Of a stretch of DNA of 64,000 nt, positions 34,143 to 43,517 are shown one piece after another (the first letter of the stretch is position 1; each line of letters opens with the position of its first letter). Position numbers and translations under genes: made by a program. Source of the DNA: an uncultured Clostridium sp. (GTDB lineage: Bacteria > Bacillota > Clostridia > Clostridiales > Clostridiaceae). The notes beneath the pieces are model-generated. The model was given only the letters and a program-made list of their open reading frames with translations. It did no database searches and was not told the origin of the DNA. The stretch is taken from positions 137,710 to 201,709 of the forward strand of contig CAKVEW010000002.1 of NCBI GenBank assembly GCA_934746015.1. The letters run 5' to 3'.

Positions 34143-35627
34143 TCATTCTATTTTTATTTGCCCCATCATACCTTCTTCTTCATGCTCTAATATATGGCAA
34201 TGGTACATGTAGCTTCCTATATTATTAAATTTCACAATTATCTTTACTTCTTCATTAGGGTTAATAAACACAGTATCTTTCCATCCCATTTCTTCTAGCT
34301 TAGGCTCTTTCCCATTCCTTGTTAATACCTGATTAGGCTCTTTCCCATTCCTTGTTAATACCTGAAATTGTATTCCATGTATATGGAATGGATGACCCAT
34401 AGAATGCATCATAGTAGCTGGATTAGTAACTGTCCACATTTCAGTTTCTCCATATTTACCTACTTCATTTATTGTATTCATATTAAACTCTTCACCATTT
34501 ATTGATACCATATGTCCCATTCCTCTAAGCTCAAACTTTCTTTCTTTTGTTGCACTATCACTTATCATTCTATTTATACTAGTTAAGCTAATAGGAACTT
34601 CTGTTTTATCTTCTACTTTTTCATTAATGTTAAATGTCATAATACTCTTATTATTATTTCTTAATTCTATTTTGGTTCCAACTTTATAATTTGAGAAATC
34701 AGCTATAATTTCTGCTCTTTCACCTGGTGATAAAAAAATATTATTTAGTTTAACTGGAGTTTCTAAAAATCCTCCATCTGAAGCAATTTGATAAAATTCA
34801 TCATTATTGCTTAATTTTAGATGAAAATTACTTGCATTAGCTCCATTTACTATTCTAAGTCTTACTTTTTCAGTTTTAACATCTAAATATGGACTAATTG
34901 AGCCATTAATAAGTATTGTATCACCCACTGCACCATCCATCATATTTGTATGGTATATAAAGCCTCCTGATTTATTAAAACTCCTATCCTGAATAATTAG
35001 TGGTATATCGTTCACCCCATATTCCTTAGGAATATTTAAACTATTAGATACTTCATCATCAATATAGAATAACCCTGCTAACCCTTTATAAACTTGAGTT
35101 GCTGTACTTCCAATAAAATGTGGATGATACCATAATGTTGCTGCTGGTTGATTTATAGTAAAGCTTGGTTCCCAAGTACTTCCTGGTTGTATTCCTTGGT
35201 TCGGTCCTCCATCATTTTCCCCATCTACTTCTAACCCATGCCAATGAAGAGTTGTTGCTTCATCTAATTTATTTTTAACATGTATACTTACCTTTTCTCC
35301 TCTATGCACTCTTATTACTGGTCCTAAAAAGCTACCATTATATCCCATAGTATCTGTTTCTTTATTATCACTAAAAGAAGTTTTCCCTTCTTGAGGCTCT
35401 AAGGTAAAATTAGCAATATTTTCATCTGGATTTTTATCTTCTAAAAGTTCTGGTATAGGTAACTCATTCTTACTACCATCTATATAATTATTATCATCTA
35501 TATCCTTATTTTCAATTACATCAGTATATTTTCGTAAATATTCTTTAATGGGGTTTAAAAATAAAGCATATATTAATACTATTGAAATAACACCTATCAT
35601 TATATATTTACTATTTTTATTCTTCAT
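34143..35627 (-). CDS. Multicopper oxidase
   Basis: A 494-aa oxidase with an N-terminal membrane anchor or signal segment (about 9-27). Copper-site motifs are complete: TTLHWHGLEVDG, LWYHPHFIGS, HPFHIHGIQFQV and MYHCHILEHEEEGMMG. These couple oxidation of a substrate (metal ion or phenolic) to reduction of O2 to water. Between the last two motifs is an exact 33-bp tandem duplication giving QVLTRNGKEPN-QVLTRNGKEPK, absent from the expected spacing. It is divergent from a copper-protein fusion gene, so a role in copper handling or oxidative defence is inferred. AGGAGG precedes the ATG. Confidence 0.92.
   Translation of the reverse strand: MKNKNSKYIMIGVISIVLIYALFLNPIKEYLRKYTDVIENKDIDDNNYIDGSKNELPIPELLEDKNPDENIANFTLEPQEGKTSFSDNKETDTMGYNGSFLGPVIRVHRGEKVSIHVKNKLDEATTLHWHGLEVDGENDGGPNQGIQPGSTWEPSFTINQPAATLWYHPHFIGSTATQVYKGLAGLFYIDDEVSNSLNIPKEYGVNDIPLIIQDRSFNKSGGFIYHTNMMDGAVGDTILINGSISPYLDVKTEKVRLRIVNGANASNFHLKLSNNDEFYQIASDGGFLETPVKLNNIFLSPGERAEIIADFSNYKVGTKIELRNNNKSIMTFNINEKVEDKTEVPISLTSINRMISDSATKERKFELRGMGHMVSINGEEFNMNTINEVGKYGETEMWTVTNPATMMHSMGHPFHIHGIQFQVLTRNGKEPNQVLTRNGKEPKLEEMGWKDTVFINPNEEVKIIVKFNNIGSYMYHCHILEHEEEGMMGQIKIE
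34300..34365. repeat. Exact 33-bp tandem duplication inside the multicopper oxidase gene
   Basis: Two identical 33-bp units (34300-34332 and 34333-34365) add 11 in-frame codons. Perfect identity indicates a recent slippage or duplication event. Confidence 0.9.
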
Positions 35628-35818
35628 TTTATCCTCCTAGTAATATTAATTATTATTTAATATATACTTTAAGTTATTTTTATGTAGAATGTATGAAGAT
35701 TTATATATTATTAACATAATCATCCCTTAATTTTTTATTTTTTAAGTAATAATTATCTTCATAAAAACAACATAATTATTTTATATACTTTTTTTAATTA
35801 GTAATTAGGAGGATATCT

Positions 35819-37585
35819 ATGGCTATTAAAAGAGAAAAAATTAAGGTTTATGAAATGACTTGTCCATCTTGTGAAAAAAGAATTGAAAATTCTACAAAAA
35901 AAATTAATGGTGTAATAAGTGCCAAAGCAAACTATGCTAAAGAAGTACTCGAAATTGAATATGATACTACTTTATGTAATCTAGATGAAATTAAAAAGGC
36001 TATAAATAAATCTGGCTACCCTACTGAAGCTTCTAGTAATTTGGGATTTATAGGTATGCTTGCAATAATATTTATTATATTATTCCTTGGGTTAAGAACT
36101 AGTGGTTTTGATATGGAGTCAAAGCTTAGTACTGCTTCATATGCTTTTCTTTTTATAGTTGGTATATTTACATCTATTCACTGTGTAGGAATGTGTGGAG
36201 GTATAATGATATCTCAAAGTTTATCTTTTGCTAAAGAAAGTAAATCTAAACTTGACTCTATAATTCCTTCTATATTATACAATGTTGGTAGAGTTATCTC
36301 TTATACTATTTTAGGTGGCATAATTGGTGGTATAGGTTCTATATTTTCATTATCAATTACAATAAAAGCATTTATTCAAATATTTGCAGGGATATTCATG
36401 GTTATAATGGGTTTAAACATATCAGGCTTTAAATTTTTTAGAACCTTTAGCATAAAAATTCCTAATTTTTTATCTAAGTATAAAAGAAAATTTAGTTCTC
36501 CATTTATTATAGGAATTTTAAATGGATTTATGCCTTGCGGACCACTTCAAACCATGCAGCTTTTCGCTCTTGGTACTGGAAGTGCATTAAAAGGTTCTTT
36601 ATCAATGTTCATATTTGCTTTAGGTACTGTTCCACTAATGCTTACTTTTGGTGCAATTTCAGGTTTCTTAAGTAAAGGATACACAAAAAAGCTTCTTAAG
36701 TTTAGCGGAGTTCTTATTATAGTTTTAGGAGTAATAATGGGTAATAGAGGCTTAGCTCTTTCTGGAATAAATATAAATCCATTTGGATTCATGATGAAGG
36801 GTTCTTTTTCATCAAATTCTAGTACTAATTCTTCTAAAGCGGTTATAGAAGATGGTGTTCAAATTATAAATATGACTGCTAATAATAATGGTTACAGCCC
36901 TAATGCATTTTATGTGCAAAAAGGTATCCCTGTTAAATGGGTAATTAATGGTGATAGCCTTAACTATTGTAATAATTCAATAGTAGCTAACTCATTAAAT
37001 ATTCAGCAAAAACTTAAAAGTGGAGAAAATATTATAGAGTTTACACCTAATGATAAAGATATAAATTTCAGTTGCTGGATGGGAATGATTAGAGGGGTAA
37101 TTAAAGTTGTTGATGACTTAGATTCAGTAGATACATCTAAATATGATCCATCACTTCCTAGTGCAAGTAATGGTCCTAGCTGTTGTGCTGTTCCTTTAAA
37201 TGACTCTCCTGCTTATCCTGAAACCTTAATCACAACTTCTAAAGTAACTAAAGAATTTCAAACAGGTATTATAAATGGTGTAGATAATGAATTCAAACCA
37301 TTAATATTAGTTTCAAAAAATAACCTAAAATTCAATCTTACTATAGACTTCACTAATTATAATAACTATGATGGAGAATTTACAATTACCAATGTTAAAG
37401 ATGGGAGTGCAGTAAAATCATTTACTGGCCAAAAATCCATCTTTGAAATTGAATTAAACTTCAATTCTACTGGTGGATACGCAATAACTAAAAATAATGA
37501 AGTTCTTGGTATAATAGAAGCAGTTGATGATATGGATAATATTAATTTTGATGGAATTCTAAATAAATATATTCGTTTTAATTAG
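35819..37585 (+). CDS. HMA domain / TauE-SafE-type transporter / cupredoxin fusion
   Basis: A 588-aa fusion. Residues 5-70 are a heavy-metal-associated domain with C15-P-S-C18. Residues about 78-320 are a six-helix transporter of the UreH/DsbD (TauE/SafE) type (HCVGMCGGIMISQSL, NGFMPCGPLQTMQL). Residues about 340-440 form a cupredoxin domain with a Cu-ligand-like FSCWMGM motif. A further beta domain (about 460-585) lacks ligands. Such fusions are associated with copper or other thiophilic metal handling. It faces the multicopper oxidase across 191 bp, consistent with a shared copper response. AGGAGG precedes the ATG. Confidence 0.85.
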   Translation: MAIKREKIKVYEMTCPSCEKRIENSTKKINGVISAKANYAKEVLEIEYDTTLCNLDEIKKAINKSGYPTEASSNLGFIGMLAIIFIILFLGLRTSGFDMESKLSTASYAFLFIVGIFTSIHCVGMCGGIMISQSLSFAKESKSKLDSIIPSILYNVGRVISYTILGGIIGGIGSIFSLSITIKAFIQIFAGIFMVIMGLNISGFKFFRTFSIKIPNFLSKYKRKFSSPFIIGILNGFMPCGPLQTMQLFALGTGSALKGSLSMFIFALGTVPLMLTFGAISGFLSKGYTKKLLKFSGVLIIVLGVIMGNRGLALSGININPFGFMMKGSFSSNSSTNSSKAVIEDGVQIINMTANNNGYSPNAFYVQKGIPVKWVINGDSLNYCNNSIVANSLNIQQKLKSGENIIEFTPNDKDINFSCWMGMIRGVIKVVDDLDSVDTSKYDPSLPSASNGPSCCAVPLNDSPAYPETLITTSKVTKEFQTGIINGVDNEFKPLILVSKNNLKFNLTIDFTNYNNYDGEFTITNVKDGSAVKSFTGQKSIFEIELNFNSTGGYAITKNNEVLGIIEAVDDMDNINFDGILNKYIRFN

Positions 37586-37630
37586 ATGCTTTTAGTTAAA
37601 TAAATAGATAATTTTTATATATTAAAATTT

Positions 37631-37657
37631 AAGGGGTTGTCTTTTGGTCAACCCCTT
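37631..37657. terminator. Bidirectional terminator between convergent genes
   Basis: AAGGGGTTG / CAACCCCTT stem with a 9-nt loop, between the fusion gene and the convergent histidine kinase gene. Confidence 0.75.
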
Positions 37658-37659
37658 AT

Positions 37660-39033
37660 TCACATATTTACACTATCAAAAATAATCTTAATTATTGTAC
37701 CTTTACCCTCACTAGACTTCACTTCTACATTAGCATAATGTAAACTTAATATTCTCTCTACAATTGTTAAACCTATACCATTACCTTCTATTTTTTGACG
37801 ACTCTTATCACCTCTATATAATCTTTCAAATATAAATGGTAAGTCTTCTTCCCTTATTCCTATTCCTGTATCTAAAACTTCTACTAAAACTTTATTATCT
37901 TTTTTATATAAATTAATTCTTACACTTCCACCACTATCAGTAAACTTAATTGAATTAGTTAATAAATTTATAAATACTTGTCTTAATTTATCTTTGTCGC
38001 CATGAATAATGTAAGTTTTATTTTTTTCTATGTTATAATCAAGATCAATATTTTTACTCTGAGCTTCTAAATAAAAGTCTTCCACTATCTCAATAATAAA
38101 TTCATCTAATAAAATTTCTTTAAGGTCTAAATTTATACTTTCATCTTCAAATTCTTTCAATACATCTAAGTTATTTAATAATTTTCCAAACCTTATTACT
38201 TCCTCATTTAAGGAAGATAATTTTTGATTAGATACTGGAAAAATCCCATCTATCATTGCTTCTAGATTATTTTGCAAAACATTAAGTGGCGTTCTTATTT
38301 CATGTGATATATCTGATACTAGTCTCTTTCTTAGCATATCCTGATTTTTAAGCTTCTCACCTAATATATTTATACTTTCCCTTAGTTCTTCAATTTCTTC
38401 AATATTACTTTTTGTATTAGACTGTGCATCGAAGTCTCCTCTTGAAAGTCTTTTTGATATATTTGCTACCTTTTTTATAGGAATTGATAATTGCTTTGAA
38501 ATATATAAACTAATTATAATTATAATTAATAAGGTTCCTACTCCACTTAATAATATACTTTTATTTATAGATGATTTAAATTCTAAATCCTCTTCTGTCA
38601 ATAATACAGAAGAATATTGGCCAACTTCTACATTTCCAATCACTTCACCATCTACTACTATATCAAAATTTTTAGTAACATATACTCCACTATCTTCTAT
38701 ATTCATACTATTAAAGTGATTAGTATCTCTTATATCAGATGGATTCATTCCCCAAACTATATTTCCCTTATCATCCCTTAAAGTTAAGCAATAGTTGCTC
38801 ATATATGCTTCATGCATTATCCCAACTGCAGAACTTTCAGTCCATTTTTTATCTCTTTTATAAACTTCTTCAAAGTATGAAACTATTCTCTCATTTCTTT
38901 TATCTTGAATATCTATCATATACTTATTGAATTTACTATTAATAGTAATATTAACAAACAATATAATTAATATAATTGCTGAAATGGATGATACTAAGAA
39001 TGATATACTTAATTTTTTCCTTATACTCTGCAT
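37660..39033 (-). CDS. Sensor histidine kinase
   Basis: A 457-aa membrane kinase: helices at about 10-29 and 162-182 flank an extracellular sensor, then HAMP (SKQLSIPIKKVANISKRLS), HisKA (SHEIRTPLNVL) and HATPase domains (N-box INLLTNSIKFTD, G1 VLDTGIGI, G2 GNGIGL). It starts one base after the stop of the response regulator gene, which is the promoter-proximal gene. The signal is unknown. Confidence 0.92.
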   Translation of the reverse strand: MQSIRKKLSISFLVSSISAIILIILFVNITINSKFNKYMIDIQDKRNERIVSYFEEVYKRDKKWTESSAVGIMHEAYMSNYCLTLRDDKGNIVWGMNPSDIRDTNHFNSMNIEDSGVYVTKNFDIVVDGEVIGNVEVGQYSSVLLTEEDLEFKSSINKSILLSGVGTLLIIIIISLYISKQLSIPIKKVANISKRLSRGDFDAQSNTKSNIEEIEELRESINILGEKLKNQDMLRKRLVSDISHEIRTPLNVLQNNLEAMIDGIFPVSNQKLSSLNEEVIRFGKLLNNLDVLKEFEDESINLDLKEILLDEFIIEIVEDFYLEAQSKNIDLDYNIEKNKTYIIHGDKDKLRQVFINLLTNSIKFTDSGGSVRINLYKKDNKVLVEVLDTGIGIREEDLPFIFERLYRGDKSRQKIEGNGIGLTIVERILSLHYANVEVKSSEGKGTIIKIIFDSVNM

Positions 39034-39717
39034 CTATATATCACCACCAAATTTATAACCGACTTTTGTGACTGTTATTATATATTTGGGGCTTTTAGTA
39101 TCCTCTTCTATTTTCTTTCTTATATTTTTTATATGTACATCAATGGTTCTATCATATCCGTCAAAATCAATGCCAAAAACATTTTCAATTAATTGTTCTC
39201 TAGATAAAACCTTTCCTTTATTAATTAACAAAGTATATAAAATATCAAATTCACTTTGTGTAAATGATATTTCCTTTCCTTTAAATTCTACAATTCTCTT
39301 ATCATAATCTATTTTTAACATTCCATCATTAAAAATATCACTTGTTTTATTAGTTATACTTATCCTTCTAAATAATGCATTTACCCTTGCTGTAAGTTCT
39401 CTTGGACTAAATGGCTTAACTAGATATTCATCAGCTCCCATATTTAATCCAATAATTCTATCATTTAAACTAGCTTTTGATGTTAGCATAAATATATGTA
39501 CATTAGAAGTTCTTCTTATAATTTTACATATCTCTTCTCCATCTATATCTGGTAACATTAAATCTAATATAACAAGCTGAAAATCTAATTTCTTAAAAAC
39601 TTCTAATCCTTTCATTCCAGAATTACATACCATTACATTATATTTATCTTTTTCTAAATATGCTTTTATTACATTAGCTACACTTTTCTCATCTTCTATT
39701 ATTAATATGTTGTTCAT
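39034..39717 (-). CDS. OmpR/PhoB-family response regulator
   Basis: A 227-aa regulator with receiver domain (acidic pair IEDE, phospho-Asp in QLVILDLMLPD, Lys in LVKPFS) and winged-helix DNA-binding domain (SFTQSEFDILYTLLINKG, then GYDRTIDVHIKNIRKKI). It forms an operon with the downstream histidine kinase (stop and start adjacent). Targets unknown; the copper genes lie just beyond, in convergent orientation. Confidence 0.93.
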   Translation of the reverse strand: MNNILIIEDEKSVANVIKAYLEKDKYNVMVCNSGMKGLEVFKKLDFQLVILDLMLPDIDGEEICKIIRRTSNVHIFMLTSKASLNDRIIGLNMGADEYLVKPFSPRELTARVNALFRRISITNKTSDIFNDGMLKIDYDKRIVEFKGKEISFTQSEFDILYTLLINKGKVLSREQLIENVFGIDFDGYDRTIDVHIKNIRKKIEEDTKSPKYIITVTKVGYKFGGDI

Positions 39718-39844
39718 GTTAAATCACCCTCTTTTAATATAGTAATATTTCTAATACTATACACTTTATCAAATTCTTTTGAAGGTATTATGAAGATTTA
39801 ATATATTTTAATTCGTATAAAATTATAAATATTTATCTCCTTTT

Positions 39845-40234
39845 TTAATTAATTTGGTGACCACAATAAGGACAATATTTATATTTAGAATCAATTACTT
39901 TACCACAGTTCTTACAAACATTATTTATATTATAATCATATCCATAAGCATTATTAACTTCATTTAAATCCCAATATGTTAATTCAATATTTTCTCCTCT
40001 TTCTATCATCTTTCCTTTTTCCTTAGAGATAGAAAATATCTTATTACAGCTTTCACATTTAACATAATATTTTTCATTCCATTTAAAAATAGGTATAAAA
40101 AAGAAATGGAAAAATTCATACTGCTTTATAACTCTTCCCATTGTTAATCTATTGCAACCCTTACATGTAAAATTATTTATTATTTTAATTTCTTTTTCTT
40201 TATTTTCTATACCAAAGATCCCTATAAAAAACAT
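39845..40234 (-). CDS. Zinc-ribbon protein (129 aa)
   Basis: Three CxxC pairs are visible: FTCKGCNRL, VKCESCNKIF and VCKNCGK...YCPYCGHQ. The last two pairs make a classic zinc-ribbon at the C-terminus. A hydrophobic-aromatic patch (YEFFHFFFIPIFKWNEKY) sits between the first and second pairs and may touch the membrane. AAGGAG precedes the ATG. Function unknown. Confidence 0.75.
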   Translation of the reverse strand: MFFIGIFGIENKEKEIKIINNFTCKGCNRLTMGRVIKQYEFFHFFFIPIFKWNEKYYVKCESCNKIFSISKEKGKMIERGENIELTYWDLNEVNNAYGYDYNINNVCKNCGKVIDSKYKYCPYCGHQIN

Positions 40235-40291
40235 ATTATTCTCCTTACTTGAATTTCTAATATATTTTTATTGTATCATTTTTAAAATAAA

Positions 40292-40327
40292 TAAGAAGCT
40301 AGAATAAATATTAATTCTAACTTCTTA
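40292..40327 (-). terminator. Terminator of the 32-aa ORF
   Basis: 14-bp stem TAAGAAGCTAGAAT / ATTCTAACTTCTTA with one mismatch and an 8-nt loop; it begins directly after the TGA of the small ORF. Confidence 0.7.
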
Positions 40328-40426
40328 TCATACTTTTATGTTCTTTTTTAATTTATTACTATTATTTAATACTTTACTTACCAAGTTATGATTAAACTTA
40401 GAATTACCTTTTAATTTAACTGTCAT
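40328..40426 (-). CDS. Possible 32-aa basic peptide
   Basis: ATG at 40426 is preceded by AGAGGAG at 9 nt and encodes MTVKLKGNSKFNHNLVSKVL plus a Lys/Asn-rich tail, ending in TGA at 40328. A strong hairpin follows at once. The ribosome binding site plus directly apposed terminator makes this look like a real small gene, missed by length cutoffs. Function unknown. Confidence 0.5.
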   Translation of the reverse strand: MTVKLKGNSKFNHNLVSKVLNNSNKLKKNIKV

Positions 40427-40479
40427 TAAGAAATTCTCCTCTGCAATTATTTTAAAACAAGTATAAAAATAATAGTAAA

Positions 40480-40674
40480 TTATACTTTATTCTTATTTAA
40501 CTCATATTTTAGTCTTTCCCATGTATTATTGATATCCTTTTCAATTTTTCTTGTAAGTGATTTTTTTTCTTCTTCTGTATATGTTGGTGAATTGTTTATA
40601 TTTTGTTTCATATAAAATAATCTTCTTACTGATTCATTAAAGCTACAGTGTTTATTTTTATCTACTCTAAGCAT
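40480..40674 (-). CDS. Small charged helical protein (64 aa)
   Basis: Rich in Lys, Glu and Asn, predicted helical (TEEEKKSLTRKIEKDINNTW, then ERLKYELNK). One Cys. AGGGAGG precedes the ATG. No domain recognised. Located between the zinc-ribbon gene and the oxidoreductase operon. Confidence 0.55.
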   Translation of the reverse strand: MLRVDKNKHCSFNESVRRLFYMKQNINNSPTYTEEEKKSLTRKIEKDINNTWERLKYELNKNKV

Positions 40675-40877
40675 AATTATATCTACCTCCCTTCAATTTA
40701 ATTCTCTATATACATTATATACTGTTTTTATTATTTTTTGTTACAATTTATAGTCAAATTGTATATTTAATTAAATCTTAAGATTTTCCTATTAAAACCA
40801 TCGGATTAAACTAAAAAAACTTAATTACAAATTATTATATCTAATATTAGTTATATGGTTACTTATTTTAATAAGAA

Positions 40878-40900
40878 AGCCTTAGAAAATATCTAAAGCT
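40878..40900 (-). terminator. Terminator of the 2-oxoacid oxidoreductase operon
   Basis: AGCTTTAGA / TCTAAGGCT stem (minus strand) with one G-U pair and a T-rich tail. The rest of 40675-40932 shows no gene. Confidence 0.7.
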
Positions 40901-40932
40901 CCCTGTAATAATATATATTTTAAAAATAATTA

Positions 40933-41463
40933 TTATAAATCTATACTAGCACCTAATTCTATTGCTAATTTATTTAATTCATAATATTCTCTTTTTCCAT
41001 GCTTATTAATGGAGGTTAATATATCTTCCATAGTAATAATATTTAATTTCTTAATTAAAAAACCAAGTAATATCATATTGGCATTTCTTTTGTCTCCTAG
41101 CTTTTCAGCTTTTGATTCAGCATTTATCTTAAAGGATTCTATATTTTCAAAATTACATTCCTCTTTTACCATATCTGAATCTATTATTAAAATTCCATTT
41201 TCCTTTATTGATTTACTAAACTTATCTAAAGATGGCTTATTCATAACAACAACTATATCTGCTTCTGTAATAACAGGAGATCCAACTTCTTCATCAGAAA
41301 TTATAACTGAGCAATTTGCTGTACCACCTCTCATTTCAGGTCCATAAGATGGTAGCCATGATACATTAAAGCCCTTATCCATAGCTGCAAATGATAAAAT
41401 CTTACCAACAGTTAAGATTCCCTGTCCCCCAAAACCTGCAAATATAATTTCCTTCTTTATCAT
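40933..41463 (-). CDS. 2-oxoacid:ferredoxin oxidoreductase, gamma subunit
   Basis: A 176-aa gamma subunit with the family start IIFAGFGGQGILTVGKIL and the motif GPEMRGGTANCSVIIS. It is the last gene of the operon and follows the beta subunit with almost no gap. AAGGAGG precedes the ATG. Together the subunits decarboxylate a 2-oxoacid with CoA and reduce ferredoxin. Confidence 0.92.
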   Translation of the reverse strand: MIKKEIIFAGFGGQGILTVGKILSFAAMDKGFNVSWLPSYGPEMRGGTANCSVIISDEEVGSPVITEADIVVVMNKPSLDKFSKSIKENGILIIDSDMVKEECNFENIESFKINAESKAEKLGDKRNANMILLGFLIKKLNIITMEDILTSINKHGKREYYELNKLAIELGASIDL

Positions 41464-41464
41464 T

Positions 41465-42214
41465 CTACTTATCCTCCTTATTTACATCTTTTTTAACACC
41501 TAAAGGATAATATGGAATCATATTTTCTCTAAGCCATTTTAAAGAATCATTTGGAGATAGTCCCCAATTAGTTGGACATGTAGATAAGACTTCAACAAAT
41601 GAATATCCTAAACCTTTTATAGAATTATTAAAAGCTTTTTTAATTGCTTTTTTAGCCTTTGTTAAATTAGGTATATTATCTACACTTACTCTTTCTACAT
41701 AAGTTGCACCATCTAAAGTAGCTATCATTTCAGAAACTCTTATTGGATAACCTTGTGTTTTAAAATTTCTTCCATATGGAGATGTTTCTGTAATTTGCCC
41801 TTCTAAACTTGTTGGTGCCATTTGCCCTCCTGTCATACCATATATGCAATTGTTTACAAAGATAGTTACAATATTTTCTCCCCTAGCTGCTGCATGAATA
41901 ACTTCTCCAGTTCCAATTGCTATTAAATCTCCATCTCCCTGATAAGTAAATACTACTTTATCTGGATTTCCTCTTTTTATACCTGTAGCAACTGCTGGAG
42001 CTCTTCCATGAGCTGCTTGAAACATATCACAAGCAAAATAATTATATGCAAGTACTGAACATCCAACTGATGCGACTCCTATAGTCTTATCTAATATTCC
42101 TAATTCCTCTATTACTTCTCCTATTAATTTATGAATTATTCCATGAGTACATCCTGGACAATAGTGTGTAGGTACATCTAAAAGAGCCTTTGTTGGCTCA
42201 TAAACAATTGCCAT
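41465..42214 (-). CDS. 2-oxoacid:ferredoxin oxidoreductase, beta (TPP) subunit
   Basis: A 249-aa thiamine pyrophosphate subunit. The HYCPGCTHGIIHKL cluster-proximal motif and the TPP-binding GDGDLIAIGTGE motif (with NNCIYGMTGGQ) are clear. I start at ATG 42214 (MAIVYEPT) because GGGGGT sits 7 nt upstream; a TTG five codons earlier is less likely. It follows the alpha gene with a one-base gap. Confidence 0.92.
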   Translation of the reverse strand: MAIVYEPTKALLDVPTHYCPGCTHGIIHKLIGEVIEELGILDKTIGVASVGCSVLAYNYFACDMFQAAHGRAPAVATGIKRGNPDKVVFTYQGDGDLIAIGTGEVIHAAARGENIVTIFVNNCIYGMTGGQMAPTSLEGQITETSPYGRNFKTQGYPIRVSEMIATLDGATYVERVSVDNIPNLTKAKKAIKKAFNNSIKGLGYSFVEVLSTCPTNWGLSPNDSLKWLRENMIPYYPLGVKKDVNKEDK

Positions 42215-42215
42215 A

Positions 42216-43283
42216 TTACATACCCCCAATAATAGATTTTACATATTCATATATCTCATCTACTGTAGGTACTATTCCACCTGTCCTACCATAAAATCTA
42301 ACTTCTTCTTTTCCATTTACAGAAAGCTTTATATCTTCAAGCATTTGTCCACAATTCATTTCCACAGACAAATATCCATTTTTACTTTTTCCTAAAGTCG
42401 TATTAAAAGCTTCATTTGGAAATGGCCAAGTTGTTATAGGTCTTATTAGCCCTAAGTTTATTCCATCTTTTTTTGCAATACTTATAACACTTTTACATAT
42501 TCTAGCTGTTATTCCAAAGGAAACTAATATTAAATCACAGGAATTTTCACAGTTATATAGTTCATATTTAACTTCATTTTCTCTTATTATCTTATATTTT
42601 TCTTGTAGTTTCATATTAAGTTCTTCAAGTTTTTCTGGGTTTAGTTCTAATGAATTTATTATATTATGTTTATTTCTCTTTCCTAACCCATTAGCTGCCC
42701 AAGTCTTTTCTGGCAATTCTCTTTTTTTATTTTTTCTAAATTCAATTCCTTCCATCATTTGCCCTAGCATACCATCAGCCATTATCATTACTGGAGTTCT
42801 ATATAAATCACTTACATCAAAGGCCTCTGAAATTAAATCCACCATTTCTTGAATAGATGCTGGAGCATAAACTGGCAAATTAAAATCTCCATGTCCGAGT
42901 CCCTTATTTAAAAATAAATAATCTGATTGAGCTGGCTGTATTCCTCCAAGACCTGGTCCACACCTAACTACATCAACTATTACACAAGGTACTTCAGCAG
43001 CTGCTAAATATGAAATACCTTCAGTCATTAAGCTTATTCCTGGACTAGAGGATGATGTCATACATCTAACTCCTGTTCCTCCACATCCATATACCATATT
43101 AATAGCTGCAATTTCACTTTCAGCTTGTAGAAATACTCCATTAACCTTTTCCATATTTTTTGCCATATATGCTATTAATTCAGTTTGAGGTGTTATTGGA
43201 TATCCAAAAAAGCATTTACATCCTGCTCTAATAGCTGCTTCCGCTATAGCCTCATTGCCCTTCATTAAAAACCTTTCCCCCAT
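42216..43283 (-). CDS. vorB: 2-oxoacid:ferredoxin oxidoreductase, alpha subunit (VorB-like)
   Basis: A 355-aa alpha subunit starting MGERFLMKGNEAIAEAAIRA and carrying CKCFFGYPITPQTE. These, and the overall operon layout, fit the branched-chain (3-methyl-2-oxobutanoate, Vor) group, although a 2-oxoglutarate (Kor) enzyme cannot be excluded. I use ATG 43283, preceded by GGAGGAGAACT, instead of an upstream in-frame ATG at 43304, which would overlap the ferredoxin gene. Confidence 0.88.
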   Translation of the reverse strand: MGERFLMKGNEAIAEAAIRAGCKCFFGYPITPQTELIAYMAKNMEKVNGVFLQAESEIAAINMVYGCGGTGVRCMTSSSSPGISLMTEGISYLAAAEVPCVIVDVVRCGPGLGGIQPAQSDYLFLNKGLGHGDFNLPVYAPASIQEMVDLISEAFDVSDLYRTPVMIMADGMLGQMMEGIEFRKNKKRELPEKTWAANGLGKRNKHNIINSLELNPEKLEELNMKLQEKYKIIRENEVKYELYNCENSCDLILVSFGITARICKSVISIAKKDGINLGLIRPITTWPFPNEAFNTTLGKSKNGYLSVEMNCGQMLEDIKLSVNGKEEVRFYGRTGGIVPTVDEIYEYVKSIIGGM

Positions 43284-43293
43284 AGTTCTCCTC

Positions 43294-43503
43294 CTATCTT
43301 TCAATTGTTATTACACAATCTGGACAAATTTTTCCACAAGATGCACATGCTATGCATTCACTTATAAGACTTTCTTCTATTCCAGCAGGGTGATATCCCT
43401 TACTATTAAACTTCTCTTTAAAACTAATAATTTTTTTAGGACATATATTTATACAATGCCCACAACCTTTACATCTTTCCTCTTTAAATATAACCTTAGC
43501 CAT
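43294..43503 (-). CDS. 4Fe-4S dicluster ferredoxin subunit of the oxidoreductase
   Basis: A 69-aa ferredoxin with two cluster motifs: CKGCGHCINICP and CIACASCGKICP. In this operon it is the delta subunit that relays electrons from the TPP enzyme to soluble ferredoxin. AAGGAGG precedes the ATG; the alpha gene follows by 10 nt. Confidence 0.93.
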   Translation of the reverse strand: MAKVIFKEERCKGCGHCINICPKKIISFKEKFNSKGYHPAGIEESLISECIACASCGKICPDCVITIER

Positions 43504-43517
43504 TAAAATCCTCCTTA

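Noticed and set aside
36547..36792. Minus-strand 81-aa frame inside the copper fusion gene
   Set aside because: It is a mirror of a membrane-coding region in the other strand.
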